43,777 nucleotides of DNA from Setaria digitata. Lineage: Eukaryota; Nematoda; Chromadorea; Rhabditida; Setariidae. Within the stretch, counting starts at the first letter, position 1, and every line of letters starts with the position of its first letter. Shown here piece by piece: positions 23,101 to 35,100 of the stretch. The translations under genes and the position numbers were made by a program. Under the pieces are notes generated by a model, which saw nothing but the letters and a program-made list of their open reading frames with translations, was not told the origin of the DNA and did not search any database. Where the stretch lies: positions 1-43,777 of the forward strand of contig RCAB01000506.1 in the NCBI GenBank assembly GCA_003640385.1. Direction: 5' to 3'.

Positions 23101-26100
23101 TCGGCTGCATGTTGTCACGAATTCACTTTGCTACAAGTTCTTTCTGTTGACATTTAGAGTCACCAGTTTGTCTAACTCTTCCAAGCCATTATTTGGATCT
23201 TTCTTTGGAATTGGCACTGAGTTATGCTATATGTGTCGATGTTCATTGGATTTACTTCTATGGAAGGCTGGAAGAACTTTGCATTTATTTGAATGCTTTG
23301 TGAGGATGAGAAAAGGTGACGCAGTCATTTAAGGTTAAGAAGTAAGACTGAGATTTGGAGATGAAGGGATGAAGAAATCACAGAAGTATTTGAATAATTT
23401 TTTTCACGTGTGATAACGGAAAGTTCTTTACGGTCGGCGCTATAATTCAAAACCAATCTTAGCAGTGGATCTCGAGAAATGCTAGAATGAAAACTTTCGA
23501 TATTCTCTCTCCTCCAAAAAGTCTTTTCATTTCTATTCCTGCTCAAATTAATCAAAAAATATTTTACGAATTTTATTTTTCTGTTGAATAGCAATTTGAA
23601 ATTTTAAGGTTTTTTTTTTCTTGCTTTAATATCTCTCTTGCTGTTTTTTACATCTCCTTCAAAATTCAACCGTACAAAATTTGCATGCTAAAAAAATTTT
23701 TTCCATTTTTCACCACCTTTATTGATCAATAGAATTTTTTCAATTTCCGATTCCAAATTAAATGACGAAATTATTATTAGAAGGGTCAAGTTGAAATTCA
23801 AATGTCCAAATTCAATAGGAAACATTCTTTTAAACAATTGAACTTCTAATTCTTAAAGTTAAGGGAAAACTTAAAAAACGTCTTGCTATCTAATTTAAAA
23901 TTTTACATTAGAGATCAAATGATTTTCCTTAAAATCCCAAATAGTTATTACTAAACTTTATTTTCTTACATACTTTCCACAACTTTTTAAAGTCTGGCTG
24001 TCAAGCAATAATGTTCGTGTACAATGATCAGTTGTAATATTGTTCCCTAAATCAGCAAATTTTCAGTTGGGTTGCCAATGCTAACATCATTACTACTATT
24101 ATTTTAATAAAAAGCTTTTCTAAAACTATCAGTTTTCATGTAAACCATTAAATTTTGTGAAATTTCAATTTTAATTTTGGAAATGACAAACTACATGTTT
24201 GCTCACTTCTTAATGGGACATTTTCTTCAACCGACAATTTTCTCAATGACCCAAACAGTGAATTGTGAATCGTTGCGGAATAGGAAATTTCTCTTTTTTT
24301 GATTCAATGAAAACACTACCATCTCTTTTTATTGATTCTATTTTTGCTCGATTATTTAAATATCTCAAATAAAATATGCAAATGATAGCAGAGAGTTTGC
24401 ATTTGAGCAATGTTCAGTCGTGTTCAACTGGCAGTGGTAAGCAGTAGTTATATTTAGAAATTCATTTAGGAGAACAAATTTTAACTTCATAGAATCTGTA
24501 GATTATTATTATTTCCTATAGGCAAATTTTAAGTGAGAAATGNAGGAGAATAGAATCTGTAGATTATTATTATTTCCTATAGGCAAATTTTAAGTGAGAA
24601 ATGGAATATTTAATTAATAACTGAATCTAGATTAGTGAGGAATCATCGAGCCTTAGAGTTAGTAAATATATGAGGAAGAACGTTCCATAAAATTAAATTA
24701 AAAGTTGATCGATCAATTTACTCAGAAAATTTTTACAATATTTAGGACTTCGATGTGGAAATTATCCAAATTTCCAATCCATTCAGTCTTTCATACTGCG
24801 CTAAAAAAAAAAAAAATTTCTTATTGAAATTATTGCTACTGCAATCAAAATCCGATGTTCTCAATATTTACTGTGTTATCACTATTTCCAAAGATTGAAT
24901 TACTCGAGTTACAATTTTAAATTAATTAACAAAGAATCTGTTTCATTGTCTGTCGGAGATGTCTGCGACTTACCTTGAATACTATATGATTTTCTACTTC
25001 AGCGAAGAAATCTCACAAGTATCATTTGTCCACATTTGGTTTTTAGGCAGGGTATAACAACGAGGTCGATGATGAAAAGTAATGAAGCAGACGCTGTAAT
25101 AGCGCTTGCGACACCTGCGATGTCAGGAAACGTTGGATGCGATGACTGTTGCGACACGTCGCTGCTTGTGCGGTCGATGTATGCTGCTAGTTCCGGTTCA
25201 TTCGCAACGGAGCAAGGACGAGAACGCAGAAGTCGTCCGAAGCCACCTCCACCTCTTAAACCTGCAGCGCTTAGAAACAAAATTGCCTGCAAAGGAATCC
25301 AGAATCCAGATTCCCTAGCAGGAGTGAAAGCGAACGTTCCAGTCGCTGAAACAAGTTCACGGAGCTCTCCATCGAATACGATTGATTCTTCCGGAACAGT
25401 AGCATCCGGAGAAGGAAACTATTCCAGAAGGAAAACTTTATTCTCAAACGATGCTACAGAAGAGCCCAACTTAGCACTTGAAGAAATGCGAATAACGGAA
25501 TTACAAATTGAAGACGTGAAAAGGATTGAAAATGAGTCGCTTACCTTAGAGACTAGCCAGAGATCAAGCATTAAGACCGCGATGACCAGCAAACGAGCAA
25601 GTTTTATTAATGAAGAGATTAAGAAACCGAAAATGAAACCACCACCACCACCCACTCAATCTCCTACACCTTCTTCTCAGTCTGGGAGAGATAGTAGTAC
25701 GGTTGAGACTACCAAGAAAAAACCTAGTCTGAAGGGCGCTTCCGGAGCTGACCGGAATGTTGGCCAAAGTGCTGTGGATAGTGAAAACAATATGCCATCA
25801 AAATTTCATCGATTTGAACGGAAACCTCCCAACAGTGAATGTATACCGAGGTGAACATTAACCGACAATTTTTTTTTTTTTTTAAATTTCCTTAGAAATG
25901 ACATGTTGGAGACAATAATTCTTTCCTTTTAGACAAATGCAACTTCAGAGGGTACTGAAATAGAATCCTAGAATCCTAAAACCTCCTGAATATTTAGGAA
26001 CTTGAAGTGTTGTGAAATTATGCTAAAATAGCTTGTCTTGTCCATTCGTACAAAAATTTTTTCCAAACTGAAATCCATTATCCGAGTAATAATTAATCAA

Positions 26101-29100
26101 CGTTATTTATACCTTGCTTCAGTGTGCCATCGATACCACCACCGTCACCACCTGTGCTCTTACCTCAGGATTCTGTCAATGACGAAATGTATGAGGAAAT
26201 TGAACAGCCGACCCATGTTGAGGTGATTATTTAAACTCGTACAGGTTATTGTTAGAGCCATCCATCCTGCTGATGCAATAAAAAAATTTTTTTTTTCTTT
26301 AGGAAAACGGTGGAATTGATGGAACCAAAACTGCTGATGAACAAATTAATATGCAAGATGCAAACTCTGATCGAAGGTTTGTAATTCCTCTAACTTGCGT
26401 GTAAATGTTCTGTGACTCATTTTGGTGCAGTAATTTCAGTTGACCTTGACAGAGGTGCTGTGATTTCTAACTTTCCCTCATAAGTTCAAGCAAAGGAAAA
26501 GTGATTGCACAACGAAAAATGTAAATTTCGAAATTGCATTTCAAGCTTCTAGGCTCTGGATAAAATGATCGTAAATTTATTATCCAGTTTTGTAGTAAAA
26601 AAGAAAAAGCGAGAAGTTGATTTTACTGTTTTATTTGTCTTTTGCAATATATTTGTTTTAGCTGCCCAGTGAATTCTCACAAATTTTTCACATGAAAGAC
26701 AAGCTAATCACTTTCAAACTAGTTTCTTTTGACAGAATAATGTCTAAATGTGATACAGTTGCTAAAAAAAGAAGAAAAAAAAAACGGTTTTATGTCCTAC
26801 AAATAAATAGCATGGATAAAAAAAAAAAAAAAAAAGGGAAATATGCGTGAATTTTGCAGGATGTCTGTAAGGTAATCCGGTAAAGCTTTCTGAATTCATT
26901 AGATTTCCCAATTAAGACCGTTAATTGATTTTGCTGTAACTTTCCTTATCGCAAATTTATCAATCTCATTTTCTTCTGAGTTGAATTTCTCTAAATCTTT
27001 GAAAATATTATCACTTCATTGGCCAAAAATGCACATATATGCAAATGAACAATATTAGTGATAATTTTACAGTGAACAAGATGAGTGCTACGCTGATAAA
27101 GAAGGAAAAGTATTAAATGGCCTGAATGATACTGGCAATACTGGCTGCAATTATTTTGGAGCAAAGCTGCGAATGGCAAACGAAGGAAAATATTATGTGA
27201 AGAACAAAAAAGTAATTTCTACAACTAATGCAAATACTTGATTAATTAGTCTCTAGTAATTTTCACTGTACTGTTTACTTACATTAATTAAGCTTGTTTG
27301 CCACTAAGCTTAGAGAGGAAGATTTCGAATTCCAGTGATCTTATGCAAACATTAGTATGAATCCAAAAAAAAAAAAAAAAGATTAGACCCTAGCTTCATT
27401 TTCTGCTCAATAGATCTTGTCAAATTTCGAAATTTGAAGAGCGAAGAGTCACTTCCGAAAATTAAATCTAACTGAGCAAAGCATAATGATGGAAATCATT
27501 AACAATACTTTTTGTTCGAATTTAGTTTCGTTTCAAGATAAAAGTGATTATAAACATAAGGTTTCATCATTGAAAATTTCATCGTCGTATATTCCTAATT
27601 CTTTTCACATATACTGCTTAATAAATTTCCAAAATTAGAAATTTTCTATTTTGATCTATTTAATTTAATTTTCCAAATTCAATAACTGTTCTATTGAATA
27701 CTGTGTTAAAAATTAAACTGAAAAATTTCTACTGTTTTGTCGTCTTATAAATGTTCCCTTTGTAAAAGGAATATCAAACTGAGTGTATGATTATATAAAA
27801 AAAATTTATTTCAGTTTCAATTTTCAGTTATTTGCAATTAAAAAAAAAAAAAAAGAGTTAGGCGCAAAAAGGATTTCTTTCGCAACACATTTTCGGTGAT
27901 TCAACAAGAGAATCGAACATTATTGCTTTTGATTGATTTGAAGTTACAAAATCTTATTGAGAAGGATATAAATTTTTGTACATTTCCGTATGAATTTTGT
28001 AGCCCGAAATCTTCCATGAATTGCTCCTCAGTTTCTGAAAAAATATTCTTTCAGAATAATGCAGCAGCACGTGAAAAAGCAATGATGTTGAGAAGACCAA
28101 AAAGTGCCTTAGAATTCGATAGACTGCTTCGAATCAAGTCCGATATTCAATTGAACATCACGAAAAAGGTTTTGTGGACTTACTATTCTTCTTTCTTAAA
28201 AAAAAAGTTCAAAATTAGCAACTGCTAATTGATTACATTATGTTGATAATCATATTTACTTTCAAGTTAAGATCAAAAAAAAAAAAAAGAGCTGTTCTTT
28301 CTGCAATTTAACAGAAATAATTCAGATGCATGTTACCAGGAGTACGTAAACCCGACAAATGCATCTTAAATCTCCCACCTAATTTAGGTCACTCTCACCT
28401 CATGCCTTTTCCTTTTCGAGAACGAGAGTGGTTTTTTTTTTCTTCCCTGTGTGTAGTTCCGGTGTGTTTTTAGGTATTTAAGCGTCCTAAGCGAAGTTTT
28501 TGCCTCCTATATGTTTTGAGAATTTGTCATCCGTGAAGTTCAAGTTACTTTTTGAATCCAGAAGCCGTCCTTTCCATCCCATCTCACTGTACACCGCAAT
28601 AGAAATTATGTATCTCTCGATCTGATACCTGGAAAATATCGGTACACTGTAGAATCTGCGCTACTGATATACCTTTGACGTGTGGTACCTTCTGGTTAAG
28701 ATAGGTGCAGCAACTGACAGGGTCTAATTTCGTGTCTGAATTCTTATACTTCTGACTTTTCAGCAAATCAAAAGTAAGCTATTCAGATAATAAATCAAAC
28801 AAATTTTATGAAATGATTAATATAAAAATAAACGATTTGAAAATTAATTAATTGGTTAATNATTCTTATACTTCTGACTTTTCAGCAAATCAAAAGTAAG
28901 CTATTCAGATAACAAATCAAACAAATTTTATGAAATGATTAATATAAAAATAAACGATTTGAAAATTAATTAATTGGTTAATGGGAAATCCTCCTAGCGT
29001 GGAAAGTGTATCTGACTTTAAATTTATGTCAATCTCTCAACTTTCGAAGTTCTACCGCGCTATCTATGACTTTTTCGATATCTTAAAAATGTCATTAAAA

Positions 29101-32100
29101 GTTTCCAATTTAGTAAGTAGCTTAAAGGTTGGCCAGATCAAATTCAAAGTAAGCTCAGCGTCGCTGGAAAAGCCACGATGTAAACGACTTTCATCGATAT
29201 TTTACACTGATCGAGAAAAGCTAAAAGATCACAGTGATGATAAAGTTTTGGCTAAAATAGATTTTCCATTAGACGAGCAATGCATTTATGGTGATGTTTG
29301 GTCCTCTGATGAAGACGATTTTACGAGCACAATTGAACGGAATTCTTTTAATGGAGGTAAATTTGCTACGAAATTAACCGGATCTGAAATGCCATGATAA
29401 TTACTAATGACTGGTACATAACGGATGAGTTCGTTTTTAATTTATTCAACTATCGATTTTTTTATTTCTGCAGAACAGGTAAAAAATCAGTCTTATGAAG
29501 CAATTGATTTTGGCAAAGATACATCAGATGAACCATGCTCGATGCTATCCGAAATAGAACGGGAGCTTCGCCTCAGATTCCACACTCATGACAATCTTCC
29601 CGGTAATCGAAGTGGTAGTTCTGCTAGTGCTGAAATATTTTCTTCTATCTTTTGTTGCTTCGAAAGTTTCATTTTGCTGCTTGTAAGAGGTCATTTTAAT
29701 ACTTCTTGTTCTCTCTTTAGATATTGTGCTTGAGTCAAAAAGAAGATCTATGAGTGCCGATCCACTGCCAAGTGATACTACCTCGATTACGGCCAAATTA
29801 GATGATGCGTCAAGAAGCAGCTGCAGAAACATTAAAGCCTCTAATGAGGGCAATAATTATGGAGCCTGTTGTCAGACTAAAAGTGGTAAACTAAGGTTAG
29901 CAGCAGGCTATGAAACAGTAGTGAGTTTTCTTTTATTTCAGATTTGATGAAAAATTTAGAAAAGTTTGAAATAGAAGCATTATCACGAGACTAAAATGCT
30001 ATCAATTTGGAATTATCGTGAACTAAACCAGTAATGATACATCCAGAAATTATAATCAGTATTGTGTATTAAGCAAAATTAAGTCGTAGATTTCATCAGC
30101 TGTGCCATCACCTGATCATAATTGTTTACCAAGCACGTCGTCGGACTATACCTTAAAAGAAATCGATCGCTCAATTTATACAGCAAGGTATTCTTCATTT
30201 TTTTTTTTTCTTTTTAAAGTTCTATTCATTGTGGTAACAAATAAAAAGTGATGGTGTCGGAAATCTCTTGAAAAAAAAAACAAATCATTAGTTGTAGGAT
30301 AATTCCCGATCCACAACCGCTCTATCAAATCTATATGATGGAGCAAAACAAACAACTAATTTACGAAACTGATGAACAAGAAATCAACCAAGGGAATTTT
30401 AGTGGGAAGAGTATCTCCAAGGTAAAAAAAGACGGAAATTTTTGGATACTTCTATCTGATTTTCATGTAAATACTTCGTTCTTCAACACGTACTCCATAA
30501 GGTAGGATAAACTTCAGATACAACGGACTGCTTCAATCGCATCAACCGACAGCGGACGCGGCGCAGATTGTTCAACAACACTGTCACAGTTTACGTCTAG
30601 CACGTCTATGAGACGTGACCGTTTGGTTGCAGGTAGTCACTTCGCTAGTCAACGGTCTTTATGGTGTGAACTTCCGGAGGTAAGATTTTTTTTTTTTCCT
30701 AATCTCTTTAGCTGGTGAATTAACTTCTACAGTACTTTTAATTATCTTCTATTAATGGATTTTTGTTGCGAATGAAGAGTTATTATCTTTTCGTTACAAA
30801 ACATCTGATGCTTTAATATTTGTTATGATAAAATCATTATGATTTGTTATATCATATTATGCCAGTTAGTCTTCTATCATTTTATCTTTATTCAACTAAA
30901 ACCAAAAGATTTTGTAATCTATTACATTTTTTTTTTTTTTTTTAGAATTTCTTCACGTTCATTTAATTTCTGACCGAAATGATGAAAGGAAGCTCTTTCA
31001 GTTCAATTTTTTAATTAGTTTTCTTCTGTAGTTGAAAATTTAAATATTAATGATCATATTCCAGATTGTGATAATCAACTGAGATATATGCTTATTCTCT
31101 TTTAGTTCTTGTTATGGATAAGAACGAAACTGAAAAACATCTTTCAATTAGTAGGTAATTAGAGAGCTTTAACAGAATGTAATTAGGACCAAACTGAAAC
31201 ACTAAATTCTCAGTTGATTTATTTATAACTTCTCACTACTAGGTTTGTCGTTCTTTTATTTTCAGCTTTGATTTATTCTAGNTATGAATAAGAACGAAAC
31301 TGAAAAACATCTTTCAATTAGTAGGTAATTAGAGAGCTTTAACAGAATGTAATTAGGACCAAACTGAAACACTAAATTCTCAGTTGATTTATTTATAACT
31401 TCTCACTACTAGGTTTGTCGTTCTTTTATTTTCAGCTTTGATTTATTCTAGGTAAGAAACGCGGGTTTACTAGAAAGACTTGACGAAGATACGAAGAAGT
31501 TGCAGGAGGCATATTTTGAAGTAATCACCAGTGAAGCATCTTATCTTCGTTCAGTGAATATCCTAATTACTCATTTCATGGCTGCTCCTGAAATGCTTGG
31601 TAAGCTTTTTAAAAAAAAAAAAAAAATTTATTAGAATTCTGACGAGAAAGTTATAGAGGTTAAATTTTATTAGATTTCCAGGTTCCAAAAGACCTTCATC
31701 AGTGATAACAAATGAAGAGCGAAAGCAACTTTTNTTTATTAGAATTCTGACCAGAAAGTTATAGAGGTTAAATTTTATTAGATTTCCAGGTTCCAAAAGA
31801 CCTTCATCAGTGATAACAAATGAAGAGCGAAAGCAACTTTTTAGCAACATATTCGCTGTTCGAGATTGCAGTGAAAGGCCAGGAAGTTTGCTAATATTTG
31901 ATTCGTCTACCTTAATTTTTGAAATACATCACTTATTCAAATGACTAACACATTTTTAGTAATTCCTAATCTAAGGAATTGTGAGAGAATTTAGATTTTA
32001 GTTGTCAGCACTATTCTTGTCTATTTATTCAATTTCATTCTAACATCTAAAGCTTTTTACTGGAAAAGATACGGAGAGATAAATGCCTCAAATATCCAAT

Positions 32101-35100
32101 GGTTCCGTTGCAGGTTATTGTCGGATCTTGAAAATCGGTTACAAGAGAATTTGGTATTGTCCGATGTTTGTGATATCTTATGTGATCATTTTGAAGCTAA
32201 TTTTGATCCTTATGTCAAATATTGCTCTAATCAAATTTATCAAGATCGAACACTTCGGAAATTGAAGTAAGTCAATTCATCTGAAGACCAGAAGCGACTT
32301 CACAAAAAAGTTTTAAATCATAGTTGTAACCCAGTCTTTATGATTCTCTCTTCGGACTGCTACTTTCTTTCCTCCATTAGACGCAAAATGAACAGGATTG
32401 AGTGCTAATGTTATGAACATCCTGAAAATTCGAAATTATCCTAATTACAGATCCGAAAATCCTTCATTCCTTTCTTGCATCCAGCGCTTGGAGGGCGATC
32501 GTTTGTGCCAGGGACTGGATATGCGTTCATTCCTGATGTTACCTATGCAGAGAGTTACTCGTTATCCTCTCTTGGTAATTGCGATTCTTGACTATACACA
32601 ACAAGATTCGACAAACTATCAGACAGCTCAAATTGCATTGCATCTAGCCAATTATGTATGTTCCTTACTTTGAGAGATACCAGTTATTGATTATTTGATG
32701 GAAATATGCAATCAATACCTGATCCCGAAGACAAGAATTTTTCCGTGATCAGAAGTTTTACTGTAAGCTTGAAGAGAATTTGCTCTCCACATGCACTGGC
32801 CTTCGTTTTCCATTGATTCTGTGAGTCGCCTAGTCTGATTTCAAATAGTTGCTATTACTTGATACTTGAAGTAAGTTCGTGAAATTAAAAGTAAGAATTT
32901 GCGCATTAATGAGTCCGCTCCTCTCCGAATTAGATTTTTTTTTCCTGAAAGTTACTTTCTGGATTTCAGGTTGTGAGGTGCTGCAATGAGGGAGCTCGAC
33001 ATATGGAGCGCACTGAGCAGTTGCTGGAGATTGAGCGTCGTCTCGTTTACAAGTCATCTGACCTGAGGTACTCCATCAAAAAAAAAAAATGACTAGTTCA
33101 CGGTTCAGTCTAAAGAATAACAAATTTTCAAGTTCTAACTTTGTTAATGCAGTACCGTTCATTTAGACGTATTCCGCTGGTCTCGTCCGGTCGTTACCTA
33201 GTCAAGCGTGGACCGTTGATTTGTTTGAATGAAAAGCGTGCCAAGAAGCTCCTGCATACTCGTCAGCAGTTCCAAAGCATATATATTTTCCTCTTTAGTG
33301 ATATTATCATGTTGACTAAAAAAAAAGTGTACGCGTTTCATGTCAGTATCTCAAACTTGAAACTTCTCTAGTCTTCTCAATTCACTCATATTGAATTAAT
33401 AGTTTTAACTAAAATTATGTCTTATAAACACAGAATGTTTTTTTTTTTTTTTTCTTAATCGGTCGATTAACCGAACCAAATTCTCTTTTCGATTATCGCA
33501 TTATAATGATTGTATCGTTTCAGTAATGGAACTTATGTGTGCAAGGATTACTCCGCAAGACGATTTGTTGACATTGAACCGATTGAAATCGATGACCCTA
33601 AGGTTCATTCTTTTTTCCCAGTTGAAAATTTCATCCTTTTTTTTCTTCGATTTTTGTCCATTTTAAATCTCAAATTCGAACATTAATCACCCAAATCCAT
33701 CACTGAATAGTTGGACTCATTGTAATACTGAAAGTATATCTTCATTAATTGGTCTGTGTTTCGTCAGTATCTCTTTTTCAGATGGAAAATGAGGCTTCTT
33801 CTGAACCGTAAAATTGAACTTTTCCNTCTGAATAGTTGGACTCATTGTAATACTGAAAGTATACTTCATTAATTGGTCTGTGTTTCGTCAGTATGTCTTT
33901 TTCAGATGGAAAATGAGGCTTCTTCTGAACCGTAAAATTGAACTTTTCCAAGAGTGTAAGAATCTGAGAATTGTATTTAGGAAAAAAAGAAGTGTGAAGT
34001 AATTGATTAAAAGTAACATGTACAGTGTAATATTTGAAATTACGCTACATTTTTGCAATAGCTCCACTTGAATTCTTAACAAATTACACAGAATTCGTTG
34101 TCGATCGATTTACGGGTTAGGCTGTACTTGTAGAAATCTATCGTTTACTTATTCCTAGTACTAGAAACAGTGGAATCCCTGAAGTTTCATTCTTTTGAAT
34201 TGAGCGATATTATCAAAATCGACTTCTCCGAAGTAGTAAGTGTTTGTGTTTCACTGAAGCACTTTCAGTTGAAGAGTTGCACGGTTGGAATTGGTAATGA
34301 ATTCTACTCTTTCAGTTGTTGCAATCCATAAGCGCACATATTCCACTGAAGAAGCCGCATCTTTTCATCTGTACATTGATGCACAATGCTGTAGGGAAAC
34401 AAGTGGAACTTCTGCTAAACGCCGATTCAGAAACCGATCGGGAACGATGGCTTTCCGCTTTAAGGCCACCTACCGTATATATTTTTCTATTTCATTTTTC
34501 CTGAAAATTGCTGTTCAAAGTTTGCATTTGCAATGTTTTACTTTTAATGACATATCCATCAACTTCATTTCAGTGTACCAATCCGGAGGAGAAAATCTAT
34601 GCGGACTGGGATTGTCCACAAGCTATCGCTGTGCACCAGTATTTCCCGGGACAGGAAGATGAATTGACACTAGAGAAAGGCGACTTGATCAACATATTGC
34701 GTAAAATGCCAGATGGTCATAAATTTAGTCTAATTCAATAAATTTGAATTGTTGCTGTTTGTCGTCTAGAATTCTTGATTTAAAAAAGAGACCAGACATT
34801 AGCTGTTTCAGGTTGGTTTTACGGAGAACGAATTCGTGATGGATACAGTGGCTGGTTTCCATCTTCATATGTCCAGCAGGTAATTCTTTTTGTAAGCTCG
34901 CATCCTCTGAAAAATGAAACTTTCTTCAGAATTTCTACCTTCAGTCTTTAAAAATACGAAATGATTCTTTCCATCCACGCAATTATACTTTCTCTTGCTC
35001 CGCTGTGCCATTGTACATCGTATTGCATTCCAACAGTTACTTCAGTTTTAATTTTACCTTTCATGTTTTTTTGATTTTCACTTCTTATCCATAGGTACTG

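Larger units (their letters stand above)
20181..25046 (+). other. Long ephexin intron 2 (about 4.9 kb)
   Basis: The largest intron of the model. It contains minus-strand open frames at 20794-21093 and 23325-23594 and plus ones at 22373-22630 and 23147-23332, none with convincing splice context. It also holds the single-N junction at 24543. A 43-base segment at about 21104-21146 has good acceptor and donor signals but would shift the frame. Confidence 0.5.

Noticed and set aside
25419..25767. Minus-strand Gly/Arg-rich frames
   Set aside because: Shadows of the proline-rich ephexin exon.
33782..33825. Extra copy of a PH-domain exon, and likewise the first copy of the DH exon before the N at 31734
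   Set aside because: Direct-repeat artefacts beside single N bases rather than tandem duplicated exons.
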